Made by a program: the position numbers and the translations under genes
Shown here: positions 23,117 to 35,839 of the stretch, piece after piece
Position numbering within the stretch: position 1 is the first letter of the stretch
Layout of the letters: each line of letters starts with the position of its first letter
Notes under the pieces: model-generated
What the model saw: only the letters and a program-made list of their open reading frames with translations
Databases searched by the model: none
What the model was told of the DNA's origin: nothing
NCBI GenBank assembly: GCA_022661535.1
Contig: JAKULF010000005.1
Location: 2,852,001-2,916,000, forward strand
Direction of reading: 5' to 3'
Length of the DNA: 64,000 nt
Origin: Eutypa lata
Lineage: Eukaryota; Ascomycota; Sordariomycetes; Xylariales; Diatrypaceae

Positions 23117-25922
23117 ATGCAGATTAAGAAGGTAGGAAATCCCAATACCAAGCAGCCCATACCGTAACCCATTTACTACAAGAATCATGTCGCTGAAGCA
23201 TACATACCTGCAGTTCCCTAATGTCGATGCCATACGAGGCGGAGAGAAGCATGCCGGCGAACTTCATCTTACAGACCACCACATCATCCTAATTATTCCC
23301 CATACACTTGCCGACGGAGCCGAACCACCAGCGAAACCCCCAAAACCCCGAGAGCTTTACATCGCATATCCCATAATAGCCTACTGCACATTCAGACCTT
23401 GTCCGAGTATCACGGGGAGACCATCTTCGATACGGTTACGATGTCGAGATTTCATGTTTATAAACTTCAACTTCTACGACGAACCACAGGCACGTGAAGC
23501 GTTTGAGTGGATTCGAACCCGGACCTGTCGGCTTGGATCCTTGGAGAAGCTATATGCCTTCAGCTACCAACCCCTTAAGCCGGAAAGGTCGTTAGATGGA
23601 TGGCATTTATATGACCCGAGAGCGGAGTTCCGACGTCAGGGTATCAGCACCAAGTCGATCGACAGAGGATGGAGGGTTTCCCACATAAACAAGGACTACT
23701 CCTTCTCCCCAACATATCCAGCGTTACTTGTTGTTCCTTCTAAGATATCCGACAATGTCCTCAAATATGCCGGTTCCTACCGATCGAGACAGCGAATACC
23801 CGTCCTCACTTACCTCCACTCACTTAATAATTGCTCCATAACCCGGAGTTCACAGCCGTTGGTTGGGTTCCGGGGAGCCCGCAGTATCCAGGATGAGAAA
23901 CTCGTCAGTGCTTGTTTCTCCGCCTCGGCCACCGTCGAGTTTAATGGGCTCGAAGATTCCGCCGCCGCCGCCGCCGATACAGCAGAACCGAGTCCTTCCT
24001 CTAGTCAAGCGTCCCTCCGTAGTTTCGAGGCTGAAAGCTCGGAGACAGAACGTCTAGAAGACGAGCTTATTGCGGGTGCAGACAGCAACTTTGATTCCAA
24101 GACCGGGAAAAGGCTGGTATATGGTGCACAGCAGAGTAATCTCATCGTTGATGCGCGGCCGACCATCAATGCGGTAGTGATGCAGGCTATGGGAAAGGGG
24201 TCCGAGAATATGGAGTACTACAAATTTGCCAAGAAGGCATACCTTAATATCGAGAATATCCACGTAATGCGGGAATCTCTGAACACCGTGGTTGAAGCTC
24301 TCAAAGATGGTGATATTTCCCGGCTTCCCCCGAACCGCGAACTCCTTGCCAAGAGTAACTGGCTCAAGCACATCACGGGCATCTTAGATGGTTCCGCCTT
24401 GATTGCCCGTCAAGTAGGCATCAGACATTCCCACGTCCTAATCCATTGCTCTGATGGTTGGGATCGTACTAGCCAGCTATCAGCCCTGTCACAGCTGATG
24501 CTAGACCCTTACTACCGCACTATTGAAGGATTCATGGTCTTGATCGAGAAGGATTGGTTATCATTCGGGCATATGTTCCAGCAGCGATCCGGCCCCTTGA
24601 GCCACGAGAAGTGGTTCGCAACGGAGAAGGATTCCCTGGCCGGTTCGAGCATGCAGCCTGGCGAGTCAGACGGACGCGCAGGCGAAGCCTTCGAGAACGC
24701 ACTCGCCAGCGCCAAGCGCTTCTTCAACAAGAACCGCGGGCCAGAGAACGCAAGCGCCGAGTCGGACAACGACGGCGGCTTGAACTCGCCACCCGAAGAC
24801 TCTTCTTCGCAAGGCGGCAGAAAATCCACCACCGCCCCTGCAGACACCACCGGCGACGTGGTGACGCGCCCGAACGAGATCTCGCCCGTGTTCCACCAGT
24901 TCCTGGATGCGACGTACCAGCTGCTGCGGCAGCACCCGCGGCGCTTCGAGTTCAGCGAGCGCTTCCTGCGGCGCCTGCTCTACCACGCCTACGCGGGCCA
25001 GTACGGGACGTTCCTGTGGAACAGCGAGCGGGCGCGGCGCGAGGCCCGCGCGTCCGACCGCACCCGCTCCGCCTGGGACTACTTCCTCAGCCGCCGCCCC
25101 GAGTTCGCCAACCCGGACTACGACGCCACCGTCGACGACCGCCAGAGCGGCCGCGAGCGCCTGCTCTTCCCCCGCCTCGGCGACGTCCGCTGGTGGGCCG
25201 CCGCCTTCGGGCGGTCCGACGCCGAGATGAACGAGTACCTCGACGCGGCGGCCGCGCGCGACGAGCGCATCGGCAGCTACGCCATGGCTCCTTCTACGCC
25301 CTCGTTCGGCGGCGCGGGGGACCTTCAGCTCCGGAGCAGTGGCGGGAGTATCCGGAGTACCCGCAGCAACAATGGAGGCGGGAGCCTGAGCCCGCCGCCT
25401 CCCGGTTTGCCCACGAGCAGGAGCGTGCTGACGGGCGTCGAGTCGGCCCACGAAGCCCTCACCCCGAGCCTCAAGCACAGCGCAAGCGCTGATACGCCGG
25501 GCGCGTTCGCGACGAACTTCGCTAAGCTGAGGGACGGCGTTGTGGGGCTCGATCTCGGACGGGGGTTGTTCGGGAGTGGAGGAGGTGGTGGTGTTGGTGG
25601 TAGTGGCGACGGCGGGAGTAGAAGTACCAGTAGCGATGGTAGCAACGGGAATGGTACTACTGCTACCACTGCCGCTACCACGGTAGCTAGTGACCATGAT
25701 CTTGCTGCTGATAACCCGGCGACGAATAAGAGTGATGATAGCAAGGAGGCGGTGGCCGGAGACCAGGAGTTGGCGGATATTCCGACATCAGCGGCATCGC
25801 TGCCGCCGACACCATCGCCACCACTACCACAACCAGCTACGGCTGACGCGGGGATCACCACCAGCAGCAGCACTACGGCAAATATTTCTGTCGAGGATGA
25901 TGGGGCTATGGAGATGAGGTGA
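23117..25922 (+). CDS. YMR1: Myotubularin-type phosphoinositide 3-phosphatase, 2 exons
   Basis: Exons 23117-23131 and 23214-25922 give 907 residues. The enzyme removes the 3-phosphate from PI3P and PI(3,5)P2 on endosomes and vacuoles. It has an N-terminal GRAM/PH-like part (GELHLTDHHIILIIPH), then the myotubularin core with GWRVSHINKDYSFSPTYPAL and NNCSITRSSQPLVGF. The active-site loop is HCSDGWDRT, with Cys near 417 and Arg near 423. The C-terminal 250 residues are low complexity, rich in Ser, Gly, Thr and Pro. The short first exon (MQIKK) is inferred because family members begin with a basic stretch just before a VxNV-like segment (here FPNVDAI). The alternative is an unspliced start at the ATG 23187. 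GC content rises sharply from about 24850. Confidence 0.9.
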
Positions 25923-26237
25923 TGCTTGCCTTGCGAGTGAGTGAGTGAGTGTTCATTAGTTAGGGGTGAATCAGAGAAACCAGTTAAATCAACCTGACTG
26001 ATGACTATGCATCAACCAGCCGGCATCAGGAGAGAAGGGTTAGCGGACGGGCGGGGGTTCGCGTTACGTCATGTTGTGTGGATAGAGGGACTTCAGTACT
26101 ACATGTAAAATGGTCAATTCTTTTGGTTCGGAGCGGCTAGCTAGGGGGTTGATAGAGGTAGGAGAGGTAGGAGAGGAGAATATGGATAGACAGACGCCAA
26201 TCACATGACTGAAATGGATCACGGCCGGATGGGCGGG

Positions 26238-26277
26238 GAAAGAAAGAAAGAAAGGAAAGGAAAGGAAAGGAAAGGAA
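26238..26277. repeat. Purine microsatellite (GAAA)n then (GGAAA)n
   Basis: Tandem GAAA units grade into GGAAA units in the region between the convergent YMR1 and FRS1 genes. All bases are purine on the plus strand. Confidence 0.8.
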
Positions 26278-26552
26278 GCAAGGGGCTTCGAAGGGATTAT
26301 TAGGGTAGGGTAGGGTATGGTACGACGAAGCAGATTTTCATGCATGATACAGTAGGCGGACAGAGGGGATACGCATGTGATGTGTGTACGCGCGATGACT
26401 GACTCAAACAAACGACCACTGCGTAAGTTGAGTGAGGAGGGGAGGAAGGGTCTAACTACTGGTATTAGATTAAGGGGCGTTGTTGTTGTTGTTGAGATAG
26501 CTCAAGGTATTAACTAACTGCTTACTTATGACCATCATCATTATTGTCGCAC

Positions 26553-26555
<3 letters not shown>

Positions 26556-26588
<33 letters not shown>
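26556..26588. repeat. Microsatellite (AC)n
   Basis: About 16 AC dinucleotides in the YMR1-FRS1 intergenic region. Confidence 0.9.
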
Positions 26589-26593
<5 letters not shown>

Positions 26594-27010
26594 ACAAGCG
26601 TAATAATCAAAACTGTTTGTTTATTCGCAATGAAAGCGAAAAGAGGTGGCGGAAACCCTGTTTCTATCACTGGGAAATGTTCTCGCGCATCGTATAACTT
26701 AACTAAAACCAGCTCTCATGTGGGAATCTAGCGCAACTGTCTGCCTATCTGTCTGTGTTCTAACCAGTCTCTTTCCTTTTTTCAGAGCCCTCGTAGCTAC
26801 GTGAGATATCCCCCCACCCACTCCCCCCTTTTTGACTAGGTAGCTTGGCAATTTTTCATTTCTTCAGATTCATTCAACTCTTTCCCACATACATGTGAGC
26901 ATCCCAAAGGAGGGAAGATGATGTAGATGGATAGATATCCTACCATCTTTCTTTCTATACCTACTTAGGCAAGCAGGACGGATTTGGAGACCTCCCCCCT
27001 ACTTAAGCAT

Positions 27011-29163
27011 CTATAAGAAGACCTCGAGGTTGAGCTCCAAGGTGCTGACGGGATACTTGAGTTCGAACCTGCAACGCATCCATAGTCAGTAGCTGCTCTT
27101 AGGTTCTTCATCTAGGAAGGAAGATAAAGGAGAATGAATGAGAATCAAAACAAAAAAAAAAGGGGGGGGGCGCACTTCTCAAGCACAGAAGGGTGCAAGA
27201 TACCGAACTCCCCGACGCGGACGGCACGGCCGCCGAGGCGGAGGTAGATGGCGGCGGAGCGGCCGGTGAAGAAGGTAGCCTCGTCGATGGGCTCGAGCCA
27301 GTAGCCGTCCCGCTTCGTGTGGTCCTGGCGGACGACGAAGTCCTTCTCGATCTGCTTCGCCGCGGCGGCGGCGGCCAGGCCTTCCTCGCGCGTCAGGAAC
27401 GCCATGCGCAGCATCAGCATCACGCGGTCGAGCAGGCCGTGCACCTCCTCGAAGCCGCTCGTCTTGCCGTACCAGGCCGCGCCGAAGTGACGCTCGTTCC
27501 GGGCCTTGCGCTCGACGGAGGCGTCCTTGAATACTGTAGTAGTGGTGGTAGAAACCCGCCGTTAGCAAATCTTCTTCGTTCAAGTGAGTCACTAGAGAGC
27601 GAGGGCGTGATGATTTATAATAGGGGTTGGGTAATTTGGGATAATTGCTTACCGACGTCTGATGTCTCGAAAACACGGATCGGGGCACTGTGATGTTTGT
27701 TCTCGCGAAGCGTCTTGAGCAGACCTGGTAGCAGTGATGTTCGTACGACTTGGTATTCGGTCGTCTTAGGGTTGGCCAAGCGCACTGCGGTTTGCCCGTC
27801 GTCTTTGCGGTTTAACCAATCGAAGTTCTCCTCGTGGCTGCAAAGAATCAACGGCATCACCTCGAGCCAGCCAGCCATACCGCATTCGAAGCGAACAATG
27901 TCGGCCAACTTGTTCATCGATAGGGGCGCTCCGACAGTCTTGGTCACGTTCAACCTTGGCAGCTTGTTGAAGCCATAGGCAATGCCAAGATCCTCCATGA
28001 CATCGCATCGCTGAAGTATGTCTGCTCTCGTCGGCGGTATTGAAACATCGATTAAGTTCTTATCCTCGCTAGAAGGCTTGGCACTCAAGGCCATCTTGGA
28101 GAGAAGCTTGCTGATCGACTCGGGTGACTCTGACAGGCCGAGACAGTCGTTTAGGTAGTCAACCTCCACTTGCGTTACTCTTGACGAGAGATCGGGCGTC
28201 GTCCTCGTCTGCCCGTTGTGATCTGACACGATCTTGACAGGCTCAACGGTGAAGGGCTCCTCGCAGTAAACGGAGAACATCGTGACCATCATGTTCAATA
28301 CAATCTTCAGCTTGGTGGAATCAGTAGCAGTGCATTCTATAAACACGTTTTTGGAGTTCAGGGTAATCTTGGAATGGTCGCCGTTAATGATGGGGGGTAG
28401 ACTGCAAACGACGCCGTTCGCATCCTTTATGACAGGGTATACGGGCTTATCCCGGATGATGTGCAGGTATCTTCCCAAGTGCTTGTCCTTTTCGTAGAAA
28501 GCCATCAACTCCTCGGCGTTCATATTCTTGGTCTGGTTAAGGGGCACGAAGCTGATATCCCGAGGCGCAAGGGCCTCGTAGGTGAACGGTCCCTGGACAG
28601 TGTCCAAGTCATGCGTGCCAATAGCGACTAGAGTTCGTAGGCGTGCTAGGTTCTGGTGCAGCTTGTCTTGCAGAGAAATGAAAGACTCATATCTCTTCGG
28701 GGTGAACTTGACATTACGAAGTATAGCGCCGCCAACTAATGGTCGAACCTGGGTTGTGCTTTCGGAAACGGTGATGGTCTGCAACTCTCCGCTCGGGGGC
28801 GGGACTAATCTGAAGGATGGGGTGGGTTGTTTCTCTCGGAAAATGTTGAGCATGAGAGATATGCCTTCGAAGCATAGCATATCATAACGGTTGGCAGGGA
28901 TCTCGATCTTGAGCTGAGGTGGCTCTTGTTCGCCATTGACGATGGGTCTTTCCTCATTCTCGGTGTCCTCGTCGAGTTCGATACCGAACTCGAAGCAGAG
29001 CTCCTCGAACTCTTCGGTGGTGTACCTATAATCGTAGTCAGTGGGATATTGGGCGAGGATATATATATATATATATATATATATAGTAGAGGAAGGAGGG
29101 GCAAGCGCACTTCTGACCTAGAGCCTCAAAGAGGTCATACTTGTCAACTGAGATAGTGGGCAT
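27011..29163 (-). CDS. FRS1: Cytosolic phenylalanyl-tRNA synthetase beta subunit, 4 exons
   Basis: Exons in transcript order: 29163-29111, 29025-27653, 27533-27176 and 27068-27011, giving 613 residues, normal for eukaryotic PheRS beta. With the alpha subunit it charges tRNA-Phe. The N-terminus [20 protein letters not shown] is characteristic. [20 protein letters not shown] follows, then the B3/B4 editing region (about 100-290) and the B5 region ([27 protein letters not shown]). The C-terminal catalytic-fold-like part has [39 protein letters not shown] and [22 protein letters not shown]. Two donors are GTGCGC rather than GTRAGT. Intron 1 carries a (TA)n tract and intron 3 a C10-T10 run on the coding strand. 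Exon 3 is much richer in GC than exon 2. Confidence 0.95.
29059..29085. repeat. (AT)n microsatellite inside FRS1 intron 1
   Basis: Twenty-seven bases of alternating AT lie between the donor at 29110 and the acceptor ending at 29026. Length changes here would alter a short 85-nt intron. Confidence 0.9.
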
Positions 29164-30713
29164 ATTGACGATAAACCTATGGCGCCCATCCAAGAGATAT
29201 TACTTCAATATAGATGTTAAACCGATTTTGTCGTCGTTCAGTCAGTCAGCCAGGTTAATTGGATTTCAGAGTCCTGAGGTTGAGTCACTGGAAATTCAAT
29301 TTACCCAACTTAGCAGCGCAGCTCCCAAAAACCCCACCATGAATTTTGTGGGGTTATGCTCATAACGAAATCTTATGTCACTTATCTTTTGAGATTATCT
29401 GCAGGCAGGAGAATATAGTTGGTTTTAGGTACCTCTACCGACCTAACTACCACTTTTAAGGAGGGTCTGGCATTAATGCATCACATTGGTATTTCTTGAG
29501 GCCATTTTGTGAGGAGCTATAGACTTAGGCAGGTATTTCTTCTCTGGTTTGGTTTGGTATATACCTAGACATAAGCATTAATAGGTAGTGTTATATGTAA
29601 CATCAAAGCATCGATGATCGTACAGACCGACATAGATAAAGACGATCTACTAGAAACTTCTTTTCAACACTTGCAACCTAATGATTCACATAAAGCAATC
29701 TATCTCATCAGTCCTTTCATGTAGGTTGTGTGATGTTATATGATCACAAGCCACAAATTACATCTAGCTGAAAGGTGGGGTATCGATTAAAGATCCCCTG
29801 TTATGATTAGTTTCATCCCAGTTCTGGTTAGTTCATATACTAGTTAGGTATTACGTACAGTCAGAAAAGCGAGTAAAACGTGCTGTGCTGTGCTGTGCTG
29901 TGCGCTCAGGCATAACTGGGCACAAAGTTCGTAGGCTGGTAGGTACATATTGTACTGCCAGTTACCCCTACCTAGCCCCAGACGAGATGACCGTACGTAC
30001 GTACATACCTCCATAAGTACGCTCAGACAAGCCAACCTTGCCAACCTAAGGGGTATTCAATATTGTACAGTACATAATTATAGTATCGTATGTATGTACG
30101 CAGTAGCAAAAGCCTTCTCCCTCCCTACAGTAAATACCGGTATCAGCGATAATAACAAGACTCTCTAGTCTACCTACATTTCATGTCAATCAGCCCAAGC
30201 CCAGCCCACCCTCCAACAACGACAACGGAACGACGAAACCAAATCCTTTGATACCCCTCGATAATCTACCTAGTGGTCCATTACATACCATTCAGATCAA
30301 CTACATACCTACCTACATCTCCGCTGACGATTAAAGACCTGTTTAGAATATCCATATTTTCTGTCTTTTCTCGCAAAGTCCCACGTTTCCTCCCAAGGCC
30401 GACCAGTGGCTAGTCTTGTCATTTTTCTTCTCCTTGGCTGGTGGTGCGGACCAAAAAAAAAAGTAGCCTTTCCTCTCTCAACCGAATAAACTACAGTAGT
30501 AGCGATACCTACGCAAGTCCCCCATTCATTATTGCATCACTCCACCACAACCACCACCCACGCGATCATCCTCACGATCACGACCACGAATACGTTTATA
30601 ACTTTTATCACTGCTTCCTTTCTGGCCCCAACATCCACATTCGGGCCACTTCCTCGACTACTTCTGTTTCCCTTTCAAAGTAGCCAGCATTAGCCATACG
30701 CATATAGTTCGCC
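29164..30713. other. Bidirectional promoter region between FRS1 and the PP2A scaffold gene
   Basis: About 1.55 kb between divergent start codons. A (GTGCT)n tract lies at 29878-29903. A CGTACGTACGTAC stretch is near 29993-30005. Pyrimidine- and CAC-rich sequence from 30180 to 30690 looks like the PP2A leader. No coding sequence is seen. Confidence 0.55.
29878..29903. repeat. Microsatellite (GTGCT)5
   Basis: Five tandem GTGCT pentamers in the FRS1/PP2A-A divergent intergenic region. Confidence 0.85.
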
Positions 30714-33019
30714 ATGGCAGACGCGCCTAATGCGAACGATGAGCTCTACCCCATTGCCGTCCTCATAGATGAATTAAAGGTGAGTCGGTGAATTACGCCA
30801 TCCCAATGCTCTCCCTTCTTGGTAAGAGCCCATATCTAACGTAACCTAATGTACAGCATGACGATGTCCTTCTTCGATTGAACGCTATCCACCGTCTTTC
30901 GACAATCGCGCTAGCCCTCGGCGCTGAGCGCACTCGCGAGGAACTCATTCCTTTTCTTGATGGTTAGTCACATATATACATGCAACCCTATGGTCTCTGT
31001 CGACATCCAGACCAAAACTCGATCTAACATATCCTATCCCGATAGAGTCCGTTGAAGATGAGGATGAGGTACTCGTGGCCCTGAGCGAAGAGCTAGGCAG
31101 TTTCATCGAATATGTTGGCGGTCCTGACTGGGGTCATGTCCTTCTCTCCCCTCTTGAGAACCTCGCCGCTATCGAAGAACCCGTCGTGCGGGATAAGGTA
31201 TATATAACCCTTCGCTTGATCCTATCGTATATATCACTGACTATCGGGTATCAGGCCGTCGAATCCCTGAACAAGATTTGTGACCAGCTCTCCCCTCAAC
31301 AAGTCGAAGAGTACTTTATCCCCCTTACCATCAGACTTTCGAAAGCCGACTGGTTCACTTCCAAGGTCTCAGGATGTGGCTTGTTTACAAGCCCATACAA
31401 GAAGGTGTCCCCGCCTGTTCAAGAACAACTGCGCAGCCAGTTCGGTCTTTTAGTACACGACGAGACCCCTATGGTTCGAAGACAATCCGCTACCAATATG
31501 GCCAAATTCGTTAAGGAGATGCCGGCTGCTATTGTGATCGAAGAGATGATACCCCTTTTCCAACACCTGGCCCAGGATGACCAGGACAGCGTACGGTTGT
31601 TGACGGTCGATATTCTAATCTCTATCGCCGAGGTGGTGCCCAAGGAGCAACAGAGTAGTCACGGCGTGCTACTAACGTCCCTGCGAAACTTAATCGAGGA
31701 CAAGAGTTGGAGGGTGCGCTATATGATTGCCGACAGATTTGAGAAGGTGCGGAATATAATGACGTATTGATTTTGGGAAATTTCACGGCTAACGGGATGG
31801 ATAGATCGCTAAAGCCGTAGATGAAGAAGTTGTCTCGAGAGACCTAGTCCCTGCATTTGTCAAGTTGTTGAAGGACAATGAGGCCGAGGTGCGAACCGCT
31901 ATCGCCGGTCAGATTCCTGGTTTCTGTGCCTTGGTCGACAGGACAACGCTGCTCAACGACATCATGCCTTCGATCGAAGACCTGGTTTCGGATACATCTC
32001 AGCATGTCCGCGCCTCTCTTGGCACTCAAATCAGTGGCCTGGCGCCCATTCTAGGCAAACAGGAGTATGGTAGTGCCCGTCCTCAACGTGTCTTCAACGT
32101 GCTGACCTTGTCTTAGGACTATTGATCACCTACTACCCATGTTTCTGCAGATGTTGAAGGATGAGTTCCCTGAAGTTCGCCTACATATCATCTCGAAACT
32201 CGAGCTTGTCAACCAAGGTAAGCAACCTTCAAGTGTCGAGGTCGTGAGGTATTTGTGTTGCTAACCAACATAGTCATCGGGATCGACCTGCTCTCCCAAT
32301 CACTACTGCCGGCCATCGTCCAACTTGCAGAGGACAAGCAATGGAGAGTGAGATTAGCTATAATTGAGTACATCCCACTTCTCGCTAGCCAGCTTGGAGT
32401 TAAGTTCTTCGATGAGAAGCTGAGTGGGTTGTGCATGGGATGGCTGGGAGATACTGTCTTCTCTATCAGAGATGCTGCGACCCGCAATCTGAAGAAGCTG
32501 ACCGAGGTATTCGGTGTCGAATGGGCAAGCGAGGCTATCATTCCCAAGGTGATGGCTATGGGCTCTCACCCTAACTACCTTTACAGAATGACAACATGCT
32601 TTGCGATTTCGGTAAGTTCCACCACCCCTGCGGCTTTCCGATTACATTCTAACAATATTGCATAGACCCTGGCTACCGTCGTCAGCCTAGATGTCATTGG
32701 AAAATCAATCCTCCCTATGTTAGAGAAGTTGGTCGAGGATGACATCCCCAACATTCGCTTCAACGTCGCCAAAACGTACGCAGAGCTTATCAGCGTCCTG
32801 AAGCGGCTGCCGGAGGAGGGAACCATCTACAGTCTGGAGAAGGACGGAAAGACGGATTTGACACCATCGCCTCACTCGACTGAGCTGATCCAGCAACGCA
32901 TTCTCCCTAACCTAGAGAAGCTGCAGAAGGATGATGATGTAGACGTACGGTTCTTTGCCACGACGGCTGCCAATGCTATCCCGGGAGTGGGTGCCGAACC
33001 GATGAATACCTCTCCATAG
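30714..33019 (+). CDS. TPD3: PP2A 65-kDa scaffold subunit A (HEAT-repeat), 8 exons
   Basis: Exons 30714-30779, 30857-30962, 31046-31197, 31255-31746, 31805-32064, 32117-32217, 32274-32611 and 32666-33019 give 622 residues. This is the structural A subunit that holds the catalytic and B-type subunits of protein phosphatase 2A. The sequence is a continuous series of HEAT repeats, for example [77 protein letters not shown] and [20 protein letters not shown]. The start [22 protein letters not shown] is family-typical and has a good context (GCCATGG). All phases close. The last 15 or so residues after ANAIPG are the only variable part. The symbol follows the yeast ortholog. Confidence 0.96.
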
Positions 33020-33811
33020 ATTAGACCCGGACGAAGAGAAAATATTCGTGCTGGTAGCTCTGCGACCAGACATGTTAATGTTACTGTCGCATTTCCTCCA
33101 GAGTTACAGCCATCCTAGCTAGACGAGTTGGCGTCGACCTATAAGACTCGGAAACCAACCAGACACGGACTAGAGAGAGAGGAGGGGGGGAGGTCTTAGT
33201 AATATCAACGGGCCGGGAGGACGCGCAACGATAATTCGGTTTTTTCTTGGAAGTGTCTCGCGCGTTGATCAACTACCCCTCTACATAGACTTGAAAGATC
33301 GCTCGGTCTCGTCTCGTCGAAAGAAACCATCGGCAGTGCGAGAGATGGGGGTAAACACGCAGGAGGGCCTTCTTCTCCTTGGCCCGGCAATCCTGCCTGG
33401 CTTGTAAGACTAAACAAACACGGCCATCCCCAAAAATTAAGGTCAATGAAGTTAAAATAAAAAAAGAAATTTGATGAATCAATAGAGTTTTCAAGTATAA
33501 CAGGCTTGCTGAATATGCACGTTGTGATAGTGCTTATCTTTGGCAAGTTAAAAGGTCTCGTTCTACATAGTTGTCTGTCTGCCTGTCTGCCTGTCTTCCT
33601 GTCTGTCTTGACCTCTTTATTTGTGTATTCAGGGGAGTATCTATCTAGTAACCTTTCCTTCTTCCAAGCCGTAGAATCAAACAAGGATCGTCCATGTATA
33701 TATACCGTGACAAGACGTAGTTAAGCAAGCATACAGGTTAGGCATCATATTATTACATTTTACTTTATTTCTTTCGTGTATTCATTTCTATATTCTTTAC
33801 TTTTTTTTCTT
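33020..33811. other. Convergent intergenic region between the PP2A scaffold gene and EFM4
   Basis: About 790 bases with two 3' ends. It includes TGTCTGTCTGCC-type repeats near 33571-33608. No gene is recognised; the open frames here have no protein-like character. Confidence 0.5.
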
Positions 33812-34868
33812 TCATCTCCTAACCTTGCGGAAGCACAACGTACTTATCGTCTGGCCCTTGACACCACCAAAGCTAAAGCTAGGATACTCGACCCTACCAA
33901 CCTGTTCGAAACACCACTTTCCCTCATCCTCATCCCCCTCCGCCTCCGCCTCCGCCTCCGCCTCCTTCTCCCCTTTGGAACCAGAGAACCACCGCCCCAG
34001 CTCCTCCTCCGTCCAATTGCAGCTCGTGACGACGAGCAAGCCGCCCTCGCGCACGAGCGGCAGCACCCGCCGCGGGTACGCCTCGCTGCTCCTGGCTTTC
34101 TTCTTCTTTTGTAGTGCTGTCTGCTTCTCCCCGGTCGCGCCGCCGACCACCAGCTCTTCCGACGACAGCGACACCGCGTCGAACGTCCCCTTGTCCAGCA
34201 CCACGTCCCAGCCGCGCTCCTGCGCCCCCGAGAGCAGCCGCGCCGGCGCGTCGTGCAGGATGTCGTGGAGCTCGAACTCTATGTCTATGTCGTCTTGCCC
34301 CCTTCCTGCTCCTCCTCCTTCTTTTTCTTGTCCTTGTTGATCTTCTGTCTCCCCGACTACTTCTCTCCCCTGCTCCTCCCGCTGCCTCCTCCCGCCCCGC
34401 GCGATCCGCCGCGCGAACTCGACGCTGCGCGCGCTGTAGTCGACGCCGAGCATGCGACCGGCTGCGAACTCGCCGCCATCGGCGTCCCGGAGCCCGAAGA
34501 GCAGGGATCCGTTCCCGGTGCCGAGATCGAGGAACGAGATTCCGTCTCCCCCACTACTCTTCCGCCCGACGACGGTAGAAGAGGAAGAAGGAGGCGATGG
34601 GGAGGTGGAAGAAAAGGATGAAGGGGGTAGCAGGAGTTCGGCGTGGTGGTCGCACAGGAAGGAGATGACGCGGCCCTCGGCGTCCGAGTCGTCGAACCAG
34701 ATCGTGCCCGTGTCCGTGGGGTCGTGCGCGTGGTTTTGGATCTCCCGGTCGTAGAGCTGGTCCCAGCTGTTAGGTAATGTGTGTTATGTTAGCTCGCACT
34801 TTCTAGTTGAGGAGAAGAGTTACTTGGTTTGTCAGGAGGGAGGTGGGGTGTTGCTCGTCTGTTGATAC

Positions 34869-34899
<31 letters not shown>

Positions 34900-35032
34900 A
34901 TAATGGATCGATGGATAGATGTACTACTGACTATTCCTTGGTGCCCAGCTCCGAGGGCTCGAGATGGGCTAGCTGGCCGTTATTGTTGGAGGGGCTTGCG
35001 CCGCCGCCCTGTTCGGCGGTAGCTGCTGTCAT
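33812..35032 (-). CDS. EFM4: eEF1A lysine methyltransferase EFM4 (See1/METTL10 family), 2 exons
   Basis: Exons 35032-34932 and 34766-33812 give 351 residues. It is a class I SAM-dependent methyltransferase that methylates a lysine of elongation factor eEF1A. Family marks: HLEPSELGTKEYWDQLYDRE across the intron, WFDDSDAEGRVISFL, SAM motif I FLDLGTGNGSL (about 112-122), motif II/III LGVDYSARSVEFAR, DVVLDKGTFDAVSLS, SCNWTEEELGRWF and a C-terminal YPSFSFGGVKGQTIST. Three low-complexity insertions enlarge the core: Ser/Pro-rich (near 80-105), Gln/Glu/Gly-rich (about 157-190) and an EAEAEAEAE tract near 310. The donor is GTCAGT, and the intron contains a (CA)n repeat on the coding strand. Confidence 0.93.
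34873..34899. repeat. (TG)n microsatellite inside the EFM4 intron
   Basis: About 13 TG units within the 165-nt EFM4 intron (34931-34767). Confidence 0.9.
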
Positions 35033-35791
35033 GGCGGTATGTTGGTAGGTATAAGTTGGAAGATATACAACTAGTATACGGTGGGATCTTAGGTTGGAGT
35101 AGAGCCACCGAATCTGGTTCAATACTTCAAAGGGAGGCAATCGAGGTTGACTGACTATCTAGGTAGGTATGCTGCGTTTTACAACTACGTATGACCACAC
35201 ATCGTGAAATCATGTACGCATATATCTTCTAGTTATTACTACCTACGTATATTCTGGCTGATAGTAAGCTAAAGTTGGTACTTAGATAACATAGCAGCAG
35301 GGTGGGATGAGCAGTTCCAAGTGGAGCTTTCAGTCAATGGAGGGGCAGTCTGGCAGAAACAGGAGTCTTGGCAGGCGGTGTAGCTAGATTTTGAATATGT
35401 ATCTACCATCAATCTAATTAATTACCTCCATATGCTGTGAAGGATGTAGGTAAGTAGATACATGTAGGTATTACGAAGATGAGGTAGTCAACGTTAGCAT
35501 ATTATGAGGCACGGGATAACTACCACCATCATCACGAACATCTCATCTTATTCTCTTGAGTAGCATTCCTCCGTGTTCATGGATTAGGTAGATAGACAGA
35601 GAAGAATCATGTGTTGCAAAGGGGTATATCAATCAAATCTTGAAATTATCTCCTTTTCTCCCCCGCGTCTCCCCATCTCTTCGGACTCAAGTAGATTGTG
35701 GTATAATCGCAGACAAGAAATAGGATCACCGATAACCTCCTCCCCCCACACACTCCATTCATCTTTCAGTCCCCCCCAAGAGTTTATCTCT

Positions 35792-35839
<48 letters not shown>

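Larger units (their letters stand above)
25923..27010. other. Convergent intergenic region between YMR1 and FRS1
   Basis: About 1.1 kb with two 3' ends and dense simple repeats: GAGT units near 25935-25950, (GAAA)n/(GGAAA)n at 26238-26277, TAGGG-like units near 26300-26317, GTTGTT units near 26478 and (AC)n at 26556-26588. No gene is seen. Confidence 0.55.

Noticed and set aside
23508..23520. GGATTCGAACCC, resembling the complement of a tRNA T-arm
   Set aside because: It lies within conserved YMR1 coding sequence, and no tRNA cloverleaf surrounds it.
24666..25697. 343-residue open frame on the minus strand opposite YMR1
   Set aside because: It is a shadow of GC-rich, low-complexity coding sequence; the plus-strand frame carries the myotubularin gene.
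26300..26317. Telomere-like TAGGG units
   Set aside because: Units are GGGTA pentamers (TAGGG), not the TTAGGG hexamer, and only about three copies between two housekeeping genes.
27060..27070. GGTTCGAACTC on the minus strand, resembling a B box
   Set aside because: It is the splice acceptor and first codons of the last FRS1 exon; no A box at the right distance.
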